A stretch of 33,461 bases of DNA from Acidobacteriota bacterium (GTDB lineage: Bacteria > Acidobacteriota > Terriglobia > Terriglobales > Acidobacteriaceae), in assembly GCA_021805025.1 (NCBI GenBank), contig JAJZGF010000023.1, positions 1 through 33,461 on the forward strand, in the 5' to 3' direction. The translations under genes were made by a program, and so were the position numbers. The notes beneath the pieces were generated by a model. It did not search any database. It had not been told where the DNA came from and saw only the letters and a list, made by a program, of their open reading frames with translations. Below are positions 15,484 to 23,733 of the stretch, one piece after another (the stretch's first letter is position 1; every line of letters begins with the position of its first letter).

Positions 15484-17628
15484 ATGATGAGATCAATTCG
15501 CAATCAGACAGTAACTTGGCTCTTTTTTGCCGCCGCATCCAGTCTCCTGCTCACTGCGGTACATGCTCAAACGGCTGCAACCAAAGCCGTTTCGACCGCC
15601 CCTCCGCCTGTCGCACCCGCCGGAACCATCCCCCCAGCGAACCCTCAGGCTCCCGACCGCTCCAAGGCCTACTTCCATGACGCCATGGCCGCGATCTATG
15701 AGGATGACGCTGTCGATTCGGGAAAGCCCGAATACGTAGCCCACGCCATCGAGGAGTACAAGTCGGCACTCAACGCAGATCCCAACTCACCTGCGCTCAA
15801 CAACGCGCTCGCCGATCTCTATCTCCGGACCGGCCGCGCGCGTGAGGCGGAGACCACAGCGCGTGCACTGCTGAAGGCCTCACCCGACAATCTGGATGCG
15901 CACAAGCTGCTGGGGCGCATCTACCTTCGCCAATTGAGCGAGGCACAGAATGCGGTCTCGTCCGCCTCGCCCAGCGGCAACGTGCTCGACGAGGCAATCG
16001 CCGAGTTTGAGAAGATCATCTCGCTCCAGCCCAGGGACGTTGAGGACCACATGGTCCTGGGGCAGCTCTACAACGTCAAGCACGAGCCTGCCAAGGCCGA
16101 AGAGCAGTTCAAGCTGGCCCGCTCCATCGAGCCGGATTCCGAAGATGCGATCCTGAACCTCGCCCGGCTGTATGCGGAAAGTAACGACATTGTTCACGCG
16201 GCCAAGGTAATTGAAGATGTGCCCGTGCAAGACCGCACCGCCAAAATGGAGTCCGCACTCGGCGCGGCCTATGACCAGCTCAAGCAGCCCACTAAGGCCA
16301 TCGCCGCCTACAAGCGCGCTGCCGGCCTGGACCCCGGCGATGTGCGCGTGATGGGCGCCCTGGCGCAGGCTCTGCTGAATGACGACCAGCTGGACGCTGC
16401 CTTGACGGAGTACAAGAACCTGTCCGATGCGGACCCCGACGACATAGGCGCCCTGATCCACATCAGCGAAATTCAGCGCCGTCAGGGCCGTTATGAAGAT
16501 GCGCTGGTCACCATCCGCAAGGCTGTCAAAAAGGACCCTGACTCGCTTGAGGCCGGCTACAACGAGGGCCTTCTCCTCGACGTCCTGGGGCGCTATGACG
16601 AGGCAGTTCAGGTCTACCAGCACATGGTCGATCTGACCTCACATGCCAACGGCGCCTACACTGCGGAGGAGAAGAACAACCGCGGCATATTTCTCGACCG
16701 TCTCGGCGCCCTCTATCACGAAGAGAACAAGGCAGACCTGGCCATCGCCACTTATCAGAAATTGATTGACCTGGGCGGAGACCAGGCGCTGCGCGGCTAT
16801 CAAGGTGAAGTCGACACCTACCGCGACGCCAAGATGTTTGACAAAGCCATTGAGGTCGCCCGCAAGGCGGTCGCGACCGACCCGAAGAACACCGACCTCA
16901 AGCTGATGCTCGCCGGCGAGCTCGCGGACAAGAGCGATCCGGACGAGGGCATCGCCCTGGCCAAGAGCCTGCTGACTAACACCGACAAGGACCGCACGAT
17001 CTGGCTCACGCTGGCGCAGATTGACACGCGCCTGCGCCGCTGGAAAGATGCCGAAGACGCGCTTAACAAGGCGGCTGCGCTGACGACCAAGAAGGAAGAC
17101 CAGGTGTATCTGCTCTTCCTGCGCGGTGCGCTGGCCGAGCGGCAAAAGCACTATGAGCCCGCCGAGCAGTACTTTCGCCAGGTGCTGGACATCGACCCCT
17201 CCAACGCCATGACGCTCAACTACCTGGGCTACATGCTGGCCGACAGGGGAAACCGCCTGCCCGAGGCGCTGAAGTTGATTCGCAAGGCCGTCGAGCTGGA
17301 CCCCATGAACGGCGCTTACCTTGACTCGCTGGGCTGGGCGTACTTCAAGCTCGGCCAGTACGAGCTTGCGGAGGAAAACCTGCGCCAGGCGGCGGATCGC
17401 GACCAGACAGATCCCACCGTGCACGATCACCTCGGCGATCTGTATGAAAAGACGGGCCGCATTCGTCTGGCCGCTGCGCAGTGGGAGCTTTCGCTCGCTG
17501 AGTATGCCAGATCAGCCCCGCCCGATCTTGAGCCCTCTGAGGTCGCCAAGGTGCAACACAAGCTGGAGAGCGCGCGCGTCAGGCTGGCCAAGGAAGACAG
17601 CGTGGCGGGCCCGGCCAAGCGGGAGTAA
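15484..17628 (+). CDS. exported tetratricopeptide-repeat protein
   Basis: This large protein (about 714 residues) starts with a signal peptide: RNQTVTWLFFAAASSLLLTA, cleaved after VHA, followed by a Pro/Ala/Thr-rich linker to about residue 60. The rest is a series of 34-residue tetratricopeptide repeats, for instance AIEEYKSALNADPNSPALNN, AIAAYKRAAGLDPGDVRVMG and AEENLRQAADRDQTDPTVHD. The last repeats have the well-conserved LNYLGYMLADRGNRLPEALK and YLDSLGWAYFKLGQYELAEE. TPR arrays are protein-binding scaffolds; in the periplasm they often serve envelope assembly, but no partner is evident here. The start is uncertain among adjacent ATGs at 15484 and 15487 or one at 15469; no standard ribosome binding site is clear. 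Confidence 0.85.
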   Translation: MMRSIRNQTVTWLFFAAASSLLLTAVHAQTAATKAVSTAPPPVAPAGTIPPANPQAPDRSKAYFHDAMAAIYEDDAVDSGKPEYVAHAIEEYKSALNADPNSPALNNALADLYLRTGRAREAETTARALLKASPDNLDAHKLLGRIYLRQLSEAQNAVSSASPSGNVLDEAIAEFEKIISLQPRDVEDHMVLGQLYNVKHEPAKAEEQFKLARSIEPDSEDAILNLARLYAESNDIVHAAKVIEDVPVQDRTAKMESALGAAYDQLKQPTKAIAAYKRAAGLDPGDVRVMGALAQALLNDDQLDAALTEYKNLSDADPDDIGALIHISEIQRRQGRYEDALVTIRKAVKKDPDSLEAGYNEGLLLDVLGRYDEAVQVYQHMVDLTSHANGAYTAEEKNNRGIFLDRLGALYHEENKADLAIATYQKLIDLGGDQALRGYQGEVDTYRDAKMFDKAIEVARKAVATDPKNTDLKLMLAGELADKSDPDEGIALAKSLLTNTDKDRTIWLTLAQIDTRLRRWKDAEDALNKAAALTTKKEDQVYLLFLRGALAERQKHYEPAEQYFRQVLDIDPSNAMTLNYLGYMLADRGNRLPEALKLIRKAVELDPMNGAYLDSLGWAYFKLGQYELAEENLRQAADRDQTDPTVHDHLGDLYEKTGRIRLAAAQWELSLAEYARSAPPDLEPSEVAKVQHKLESARVRLAKEDSVAGPAKRE

Positions 17629-17656
17629 GTGGCTGCCCAACCCTGTCCAAATCTTC

Positions 17657-17698
17657 AAAAAAACAGCGGCCCGCTCAATAGCGCGGGCCGCTGTTTTT
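17657..17698. terminator. bidirectional intrinsic terminator
   Basis: An 11-base perfect stem, CAGCGGCCCGC (17664-17674) and GCGGGCCGCTG (17683-17693), has an eight-base loop. It is preceded by an A-run (17657-17663) and followed by a T-run (17694-17698), so it can end transcription from both directions. It lies between the convergent TPR gene and the sugar-binding lipoprotein gene. Confidence 0.95.
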
Positions 17699-17755
17699 CT
17701 TCTCTGTTGGCGCATGCCCAGGCTTCAGCCCGGGCCTTCGGTGTCGATTCCCGCC

Positions 17756-18742
17756 CTACTTTGCCTGGCCCTCGGCTGCCTGGTATAGATCCAGGTTGTT
17801 TTTGTCCACCAGCGAAGTGCCTGTGTCGACAAACACAGGATAGGGCGAGAACGGATCCGAGCCGTAGTCCTTGCTCAGCTGGGTCGGCGGCGCATGGAAG
17901 ATCTCATCCAGCGATTTGAGCCCGTAGTAGCCCATCGTGAAGGGTTTCTGCGCAATCGTTGCCTCAATCGTGCCCGCCTTGATCCCGTCCAGCGTGTCCT
18001 GGTTGGCGTCCCAGGCGATCAGCACACGGTCAGTCAGGTTGGCGCGCTTGATCGCATCCGATACCGGTTTGCCGCTCGCGGACTCAAGACAGACGATTGC
18101 ATCGATCTTCTTGGGGCCGGTCAGAGCCAACAGTTCCTGCGCCTTGTCGAACGCAACGCGAGAATCGCTCTTGGTGTCCACGGTGTCCACAATGTGGATA
18201 TCGGGCCGGCTCTCCAGTTCATCCTTGAAGCCCCGCAGGCGGTCTTCGATATTGGGCTGCCCGGCCAGCGTGAAGAACACCACGTTCCCCTTGCCGCCCA
18301 GTTTTTCAATCAGCCGCTTGCCGCCCATCCTGCCGGCCTCAATGTTGTTCGTGCCGATAAAGTAGAGCCTGCGGCTGCCGGGGTCATCCGAGTCAATGGT
18401 AATGACTGGAATGCCCAACTGTACCGCAGCGTCAATCCCCGGTTGCAGAACGGCGGAGTCGGCTACCGAGATCAGAATGCCCGCGGGCTTTGCCGCTGTC
18501 GCCTTTTGCAGTTCGCTCAGCTCTGCCTGCGGATCGTAGTTCTCCGGCCCCACAACTTTGGCCGTCACCTTGTACTGGGCGGCCGCATGATTGAAGCCCG
18601 CCGCCGCGGTCTGCCAGTAGGGCAGCGCCGAATTCGCGGTAACCAGATAAAAGACTTCCTTGTTTGAGTGCCTTTCGCACCCTGCCGTAAATACAATTCC
18701 GAGCGCCAGAATGGCCACCCCAACCTGCTTCATCTTATTCAT
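17756..18742 (-). CDS. sugar ABC transporter substrate-binding lipoprotein
   Basis: This 328-residue protein is a periplasmic binding protein of the ribose/galactose type (Peripla_BP_4, RbsB-like). A lipoprotein signal (VAILALGIVFTAGC, lipobox Cys22) would anchor it in the membrane. Family stretches are FYLVTANSALPYWQTAAAGF, ILISVADSAVLQPGIDAAVQ, GIPVITIDSDDPGSRRLYFI, GTNNIEAGRMGG and LIAWDANQDTLDGIKAGTIE followed by ATIAQKPFTMGYYG. I chose the second of two adjacent ATGs (18742) because GGAGG then lies five bases upstream; the first has only two. No permease or ATPase gene is nearby, so it may work with distant genes or serve a sensor. The ligand is unknown. Confidence 0.88.
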   Translation of the reverse strand: MNKMKQVGVAILALGIVFTAGCERHSNKEVFYLVTANSALPYWQTAAAGFNHAAAQYKVTAKVVGPENYDPQAELSELQKATAAKPAGILISVADSAVLQPGIDAAVQLGIPVITIDSDDPGSRRLYFIGTNNIEAGRMGGKRLIEKLGGKGNVVFFTLAGQPNIEDRLRGFKDELESRPDIHIVDTVDTKSDSRVAFDKAQELLALTGPKKIDAIVCLESASGKPVSDAIKRANLTDRVLIAWDANQDTLDGIKAGTIEATIAQKPFTMGYYGLKSLDEIFHAPPTQLSKDYGSDPFSPYPVFVDTGTSLVDKNNLDLYQAAEGQAK

Positions 18743-18961
18743 CATTGCCTCCCGTGGTCCTGACGTGAGAAATGCCCAAGGGCACTGCCGGACTCAGCCC
18801 GAATCCGCGCCCCTTCAAAAGTTCGGCTGGATGGTACTCCGGATTCGCGGCCGTTGTCCAATGCGAACTGCCCAGAGAAGCTTATAACACTGGGAGGTCC
18901 GGCCGAAGCGTGACTCCGCTCACCAAATAATGCCGCACTGCACCGCACCCCCGGACTGCGG

Positions 18962-18967
18962 TATAAC
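18962..18967 (+). promoter_or_regulatory. possible -10 box of the dGTPase-family gene
   Basis: TATAAC lies 20 bases before the ATG at 18988, so transcription would start only some 12-14 bases before the start codon. No ribosome binding site is visible in that short leader. The -35 region has only weak resemblance to consensus. This suggests a nearly leaderless message. Confidence 0.3.
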
Positions 18968-18987
18968 CAGACGTACGTGCCCCGGCC

Positions 18988-20148
18988 ATGCCCTCGACCC
19001 CAAACCCGCCTGCCACATTGCCTGCGGCCCTCGCCGTAGATGCCCACGGCTCTCTTGCGGCGCGGGTCCACGACGAGCCGCCGCATCCCTATCGCACGCC
19101 TTTTGCGCGCGACTGCGCACGCATCCTGCACGCGCGCGCCTTTCGCCGCCTCGCCGGCAAAACGCAGGTCTTCACTCGACTGCCGGCCGGCCAGCCTAGC
19201 GACCACTTTCGCAGCCGCCTCACCCATACGCTTGAGGTCGCGCAGATCTCCCGCACCGTGGCACAGGCGCTCGGCCTCAACGCCGAACTGGCCGAGGCGC
19301 TGGCGCTCACGCACGACATTGGCCATCCGCCCTTCGGACACGCAGGAGAAAAGGCTCTGGACCGTGCCCTGCGGGGCCACGGACTCAGCTTTGATCACAA
19401 CCTCCACGCCTTGCGGATCGTCACCTGGTTTGAGGAGCGCTACGCAGGCTTTCGCGGCCTCAACCTCACGCTCGGTGTGCGCGAAGGCATCATCAAGCAC
19501 TCGCGCGACTACGCCTCGGCCAGTCACCCTGAGCTCGCAGAGTATTTCCTTAACCTGCGGCCGCCGCTGGAGGCCCAGCTCATTGACCTGGCCGACGAGA
19601 TTGCCTACCTGACCGCCGACCTGGAGGATGGTCTCGACTCGGGCATTCTCACTCTTCCGCAGGTGCGCGATGCCGTGGCTGTGTTCCGGCGGTTTCACGA
19701 TCACGCGCTGGCCGAGTATCCGGCGGCCGCACAGCGCCTCACCGCGAATGAGGCGCTCAAGCACATGCTGGATGCGCTGGTCACAGACCTTCTGACTCAG
19801 ATCCATGCCCGCGTGGCGGAGCTTGGAGCTACCACCCTTGAAGACGTTCGCTATGCACCCGAGCGGCTCGTTGCGCTCAGTCCGCCGGTGGAGGCAGAGC
19901 GCGCCGGCGCCAAGGAATTCCTCTACGCGAACCTCTACAACTCACCCGGCATGAGAGAGACGCACGCCCACGCGGAAGAGGTTGTCGCGGGTTTGTTTGC
20001 CGCCTTCATTGCAGACCCCGGTCAGTTGCCGGAGGATCACCGGGCGCACATCGAAACCCAAGGCCTTGCGCGCACCGTCGCAGACTACATCGCGGGCATG
20101 ACGGACACATATATCGAACAGTGCTGGATACGCAATGGCGCGGGCTAG
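18988..20148 (+). CDS. dgt: dGTP triphosphohydrolase-like HD protein
   Basis: Dgt-family HD enzymes hydrolyse dNTPs, classically dGTP, to nucleosides and triphosphate, controlling nucleotide pools. This 386-residue protein has RTPFARDCARILHARAFRRL, then AGKTQVF, the first metal His in RSRLTHTLEVAQISR (His80), the HD pair in LALTHDIGHPPFGHAGE (His109, Asp110) and the third metal-binding region LIDLADEIAYLTADLEDG. The length fits the 'dGTPase-like' class (type 2) rather than the longer enterobacterial Dgt. Substrate preference within dNTPs is not settled by sequence. It ends five bases before the stop of the convergent usg-1-like gene. Start ATG fits the family; a leaderless-like promoter is noted separately. 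Confidence 0.9.
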   Translation: MPSTPNPPATLPAALAVDAHGSLAARVHDEPPHPYRTPFARDCARILHARAFRRLAGKTQVFTRLPAGQPSDHFRSRLTHTLEVAQISRTVAQALGLNAELAEALALTHDIGHPPFGHAGEKALDRALRGHGLSFDHNLHALRIVTWFEERYAGFRGLNLTLGVREGIIKHSRDYASASHPELAEYFLNLRPPLEAQLIDLADEIAYLTADLEDGLDSGILTLPQVRDAVAVFRRFHDHALAEYPAAAQRLTANEALKHMLDALVTDLLTQIHARVAELGATTLEDVRYAPERLVALSPPVEAERAGAKEFLYANLYNSPGMRETHAHAEEVVAGLFAAFIADPGQLPEDHRAHIETQGLARTVADYIAGMTDTYIEQCWIRNGAG

Positions 20149-20153
20149 CAGGC

Positions 20154-21179
20154 CTACTGGACCGTCCCCTGCGGCCGCAGCCGCCGAAGGTCCAGTGCGC
20201 ACTCCACCGCGTTCTGCGCATAGATGCGCAGATTGTCAGACGCAGCCCACAACCACAGCCGCGCGCACTCTGCGGGATTACGCAGGCCCGGCTCGGCACG
20301 CAGACGCACCAGCACGTCATTCTGCCCCGTGGCGGCCAGGTTGGACGGCGAATCCGTGTCTTCCAGCACCAGGTCAAGATGCTCGCCGCCCATGGCCTCT
20401 TCCAGCGCCGTAATGGCGACAGGCCGCTCCAGTTCCACGGCGATCGAGAAAGTGTGCCCGTGAAACACGGGCGCGTGAAGCGCCTGCAGGGACAGGACTG
20501 GCCCGCGACTGCCGACAAGCGCCGCGTAATGACGGCGGATGCGCGCCTCCACTGACCGCACACTTGCCACGGCGCCTTCACCCAGCCCTGAGAGCATGTT
20601 GTAGGCCGCCTGAGCGTCATAGATGGCCCGCGGCAGTCCCTGGAAGCTCAGCAGGTTCACCGTCTGCTGGTGCAGCTCGTCCATGGCGCCGCGGCCGAAC
20701 TCGCTTGCAGGCAGCATGACAGTGGCCGAAGCGATCCGCACCGGGGCAAACTGCTGCAACCGCTCCAGCACCAGCGCCAGGGCCACAGCGGCCGGGTGCG
20801 CCGGCACGATGGCCGGCGTGAACAGGTCCGCGGCCGCCGCTTCCTGGCCTGTCCATGGTGCGCGCACCAGCACGCCCGTCTCCTGGTCCAGCACGCCTGT
20901 CATGTCCAGCACCGATGACCCGGAGCGCAAGGCCTGACGCCAGTGCTTGCGGGTCAACGCCTCAGCCCCGCAGAAAAATGTGAAGTCTATATGGTCAAAG
21001 GCATCCACGCCGATGGCCTGGACGAACGTCACCTCATCGCCCACTTGGTCCAGCTGCCCCTGCGATTCTTCTTCGTCAAGCAGCACATAGCTGGCCGCAG
21101 CCAGCGGCGAGTCCGACAATGCGTCCTTCAGTTCCTTGCCCAGCAGGGTCGAGGCTCCGGCGATTGCAATCTTGTACAC
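20154..21179 (-). CDS. aspartate-semialdehyde dehydrogenase homologue lacking the catalytic Cys (USG-1-like)
   Basis: This 341-residue protein has the overall form of aspartate-semialdehyde dehydrogenase (Asd): a Rossmann start YKIAIAGASTLLGKELKDAL, a dimerisation half and the typical APVFHGHTFSIAVELERPV. But where Asd has its catalytic Cys (usually PNCST), this protein reads AIVPAHPAAVALAL (about 123-136) with no Cys, and the substrate-binding Arg before xPVxxGH is His (HAPVFHGH). The Cys residues it has (for example Cys70) are elsewhere. It therefore probably lacks dehydrogenase activity, like E. coli USG-1. It lies 26 bases after pssA and so may be co-expressed with psd and pssA. Its role is unknown. 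Confidence 0.82.
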   Translation of the reverse strand: MYKIAIAGASTLLGKELKDALSDSPLAAASYVLLDEEESQGQLDQVGDEVTFVQAIGVDAFDHIDFTFFCGAEALTRKHWRQALRSGSSVLDMTGVLDQETGVLVRAPWTGQEAAAADLFTPAIVPAHPAAVALALVLERLQQFAPVRIASATVMLPASEFGRGAMDELHQQTVNLLSFQGLPRAIYDAQAAYNMLSGLGEGAVASVRSVEARIRRHYAALVGSRGPVLSLQALHAPVFHGHTFSIAVELERPVAITALEEAMGGEHLDLVLEDTDSPSNLAATGQNDVLVRLRAEPGLRNPAECARLWLWAASDNLRIYAQNAVECALDLRRLRPQGTVQ

Positions 21180-21205
21180 AGCGTTCCTTTTCAGGGTATC
21201 GAAAG

Positions 21206-22105
21206 CTAAGAATGAGTGGCAGAATGCGGCTCGTTCGGCGGCGTGTCCGGCATGCCTTCAGCCTTGGCCGGATACCGGCGCCGCCGTGACCAGGAGTATG
21301 CCGCCCGCGCCCAGATGCCGGAAAACATATACACCAGAGCCACGGCAAAAAATACCACCTGGGAATACCGGATGCCGAAGTAGAACACCACCGCCATGAC
21401 CAGCAGCAACTGGAAGGGATGGCTGCGGGTAAGGTTGATTTCCTTGCCCGACCAGAAGCGCCACGTGCTCACCATCAGATAGCCCGTGAGCCCCACCAGA
21501 AGCAGCCAGGGAATGGCAATCCACCAGGCCTGCACCGGGATGCCGTAGCAGAGATGCACCGTCGCGGCTAGAAATCCCGCCGCTGCCGGAATCGGCATGC
21601 CCACGAAATACTTGCGGCCCGGCCGTCCGGGGTTCCGGGGCGAGGGATCATGGCTGATATTGAACCGTGCCAGACGCGACGCTCCGCCGATAAGGTAAAG
21701 GAAACAGAAGAAGGCGCCGGCCTGCAGCAGGTGCATGCGCAGGTGCGGATTGATAGAGTCCGGCAGAAAATGAAAGCCCCAGATGAATGCCAGCAGGCTG
21801 GGCGCCACGCCGAACGTAATCACATCGGCCAGCGAGTCCAGTTCCTTTCCAAAATCGCTGCACGTGTTCGTCATCCGCGCGATGCGTCCGTCGAGCGCGT
21901 CAAATGGAATCGCAAACAGAATGGCAATTGCGGCCCAGTCCAGGTGCATCTCTGCGTTTCCGCTGATGGCCGCCATGGTCTGCGTGATGGAAAAATAGCC
22001 CGCGCCGATGTTGCCTGCCGTAAAGATCGACGGCAGCAGGAACATGCCGCGCCGCAGTCTGGCCTGCGCGTTCGCCTTCGCGAGTTCAGGGTCGCGATGG
22101 TTCAC
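21206..22105 (-). CDS. pssA: CDP-diacylglycerol--serine O-phosphatidyltransferase
   Basis: PssA makes phosphatidylserine from CDP-diacylglycerol and serine in the inner membrane. The 299-residue protein has the CDP-alcohol phosphotransferase motif with its spacing intact: Asp72-Gly73, Ala76-Arg77, Gly86, Asp90 and Asp94, in [19 protein letters not shown] and KELDSLADV. It opens with [18 protein letters not shown], the standard family start, and has about eight membrane helices. Its ATG overlaps the psd stop by four bases (ATGA), implying coupled translation of the two consecutive enzymes of phosphatidylethanolamine synthesis. The C-terminal tail (after about 272) is charged and Pro-rich. The small USG-1-like gene follows. 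Confidence 0.95.
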   Translation of the reverse strand: MNHRDPELAKANAQARLRRGMFLLPSIFTAGNIGAGYFSITQTMAAISGNAEMHLDWAAIAILFAIPFDALDGRIARMTNTCSDFGKELDSLADVITFGVAPSLLAFIWGFHFLPDSINPHLRMHLLQAGAFFCFLYLIGGASRLARFNISHDPSPRNPGRPGRKYFVGMPIPAAAGFLAATVHLCYGIPVQAWWIAIPWLLLVGLTGYLMVSTWRFWSGKEINLTRSHPFQLLLVMAVVFYFGIRYSQVVFFAVALVYMFSGIWARAAYSWSRRRRYPAKAEGMPDTPPNEPHSATHS

Positions 22106-22740
22106 AGCATCTCCCTTGCGTCCTGAGCCGGCATCACCGCCAGCACACTGGCGCCGCCACGCACCCGCTGGCCTACCTTGACGCGCAGTTCCGCCGCGGC
22201 GGGCAACACCACATCCACACGCGAACCGAACTTGATGAGCCCCACACGCTGCCCGCGCTCCACACGGTCTCCTTCGCGCAGATTGAAGACAATGCGCCGC
22301 GCTAAAAGCCCGGCAATCTGCTTGAAGGTGACCTCGTAGCCATCGCCGCGCACCGTTACAACATTCTGCTCGTTCCGATCCGCGGATGCCGGATTCATCG
22401 CGTTCAGGTACTGGCCCTTCTGGTAGCGCACAGAGCGCAGCACCCCGGCCATCGGCGAGCGATTTACATGAACGTCAAAGACGCTCAGAAAAATACTGAT
22501 GCGCTGGCGCGGACCCTCGGGAGTCTGCAAGGAAGCGGTCTCCGTCACGAGACCATCGCCGGGGGAGACGATGAGCCCCGGCTCTCCAGGAATCTGCCGC
22601 TCGGGGTCGCGGAAAAACCAGAGGAAAAACGCAGCAAGCAGCACGGGCAGGATCGCCCACACCCAGCCGTGTGTCGCCCATGCCAGCACGAACGCCACAA
22701 CCAGCAGACTCAAACCGTAAATGTAACCGTCACGAACCAT
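22102..22740 (-). CDS. psd: phosphatidylserine decarboxylase, short (archaeal-like) type
   Basis: Psd decarboxylates phosphatidylserine to phosphatidylethanolamine. This 212-residue protein is of the short class. The self-cleavage site is FGSRVDV, with Ser173 becoming the pyruvoyl group. The partner residues are Asp62 in SPGDGLV and His91 in [16 protein letters not shown]. Two membrane helices sit at about 7-24 and 28-44. I chose the ATG at 22740 over a TTG three codons earlier; GGGGA lies just upstream. It is the first gene of a psd-pssA-usg-like cluster, with a four-base overlap to pssA. Confidence 0.95.
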   Translation of the reverse strand: MVRDGYIYGLSLLVVAFVLAWATHGWVWAILPVLLAAFFLWFFRDPERQIPGEPGLIVSPGDGLVTETASLQTPEGPRQRISIFLSVFDVHVNRSPMAGVLRSVRYQKGQYLNAMNPASADRNEQNVVTVRGDGYEVTFKQIAGLLARRIVFNLREGDRVERGQRVGLIKFGSRVDVVLPAAAELRVKVGQRVRGGASVLAVMPAQDAREML

Positions 22741-22868
22741 CGTCCCCAACGATTATACGGTTGAATCGCAACGAAATGATGCCGGGACGCGCACACTCGC
22801 CGTATCAAGGGCGGCACATGACGCCGGGCCGTCCATCGCACGCACTCGCCAGTTTTCCCTTGGAGCTC

Positions 22869-23078
22869 TTAGACCGCGACCGCGGCCCGGTGCTCCAGGG
22901 CGAAGATCAGATCCTTGGCATGAAGCTTGAGCTTCTTCAGGCGGACCTCTTCAAGCTGCTCTTCGGCGGAAAGATAGGGCTTTTGGAGCAGCTGCTCCAA
23001 GCGCTGAGCGTAGCGATGATGTTCGGCGTGCAGGCGGTCAATTTCTTCGCTCAGCGTGGAATCCTTGATCTCATCCAT
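22869..23078 (-). CDS. YdcH family (DUF465) small coiled-coil protein
   Basis: This 69-residue protein matches the DUF465/YdcH family: LSEEIDRLHAEHHRYAQRLE, then AEEQLEEVRLKKLKLHAKD, an almost wholly helical coiled-coil sequence with the conserved LKLHAKD near the end. GGAGG about eight bases upstream supports the ATG at 23078. The C-terminus is short. The role is unknown; related proteins are highly expressed small cytoplasmic proteins in many Gram-negatives. An AT-rich patch upstream (TATATG on the minus strand) may hold its promoter. Confidence 0.87.
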   Translation of the reverse strand: MDEIKDSTLSEEIDRLHAEHHRYAQRLEQLLQKPYLSAEEQLEEVRLKKLKLHAKDLIFALEHRAAVAV

Positions 23079-23156
23079 CAAGCACCTCCGTGGGTGACAG
23101 AACATTAACATATATCCCCGTCGGCCACTGGAGGGCAAGTGGGAGGGAGAAACAAA

Positions 23157-23201
23157 ATGGCATTGATTGTGGATTTCCGGATTCTTACCCTACCTGCGTG
23201 A
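23157..23201 (+). CDS. possible 14-codon mini-ORF
   Basis: An ATG at 23157 opens a 14-codon frame (MALIVDFRILTLPA) seven bases after a purine run GGGAGGGAG (23141-23149), a very good ribosome binding site. Directly at its stop lies a small hairpin, GTGACG and CGTCAC with a two-base loop (23198-23211). An AT-rich patch is upstream. No gene follows on the plus strand to regulate, so a leader peptide role is unclear and chance is possible. Confidence 0.25.
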   Translation: MALIVDFRILTLPA

Positions 23202-23256
23202 CGGGCGTCACTCGCTAACCCCCCGGAAACCTCTCTCGCCGCAAGCCGCCGCAAGG

Positions 23257-23733
23257 TCAGGGCAGTGCTCGGCACATGATCACCGCATCTTCCACCGGGT
23301 CAACGTAGTAGCGGGCGCGTCTGCCGGCTTCAACAAAGCCCAGGGCACAGTAGAAGACTTGCGCCCGCACGTTCGACGCGCGGACTTCCAGCAGGATCCG
23401 ATCCACCTCCGCTCCCTGCAGCGCATCCGCCAGGGCCGTCCACAAAGCCCTTGCCACTCCGCGCCTCTGAAATCCTGGGTCCACGGCGATGCTTTCCAGC
23501 TCGGACTCGGGCGGCATCAGGCTGACCACGGCAAAGCCCGCCAGCGAGCCCGTTGACCCATGCTCTGCAACCAGAGCCATGCGTCGCGGTGTGGCGCCAG
23601 GGGTCAGGGCTGCAGTGTAGGCTGCGCGCGGCCAATGCGGAGCCTCAGGCAGAGCTGCGGCAATCTCCGTGACCCGGTCCAGGTCCGTTGCGGTCATAAA
23701 GCGCACTTGAAACGCGTCTTCGTCCGGGTTCAT
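23257..23733 (-). CDS. rimI: ribosomal protein S18-alanine N-acetyltransferase RimI
   Basis: RimI acetylates the N-terminal Ala of ribosomal protein S18 using acetyl-CoA. This 158-residue GNAT protein has the acetyl-CoA P-loop in DPGFQRRGVARALWTALADA, preceded by ESELESIAVDPGF and followed by LLEVRASNVRAQVFYCALGF, then GRRARYYVDPVEDAVIM. It starts with a four-base overlap to the end of tsaB, a pairing found widely and supporting the RimI assignment over other GNATs. It is the last gene of the transsulfuration-tsaB-rimI cluster, followed by 178 bases to ydcH-like. Confidence 0.9.
   Translation of the reverse strand: MNPDEDAFQVRFMTATDLDRVTEIAAALPEAPHWPRAAYTAALTPGATPRRMALVAEHGSTGSLAGFAVVSLMPPESELESIAVDPGFQRRGVARALWTALADALQGAEVDRILLEVRASNVRAQVFYCALGFVEAGRRARYYVDPVEDAVIMCRALP

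Noticed and set aside
15880-16623. Minus-strand ORFs opposite the TPR gene
   Set aside because: Shadows of the repeated coding sequence; Leu/Val/Gly-rich without motifs.
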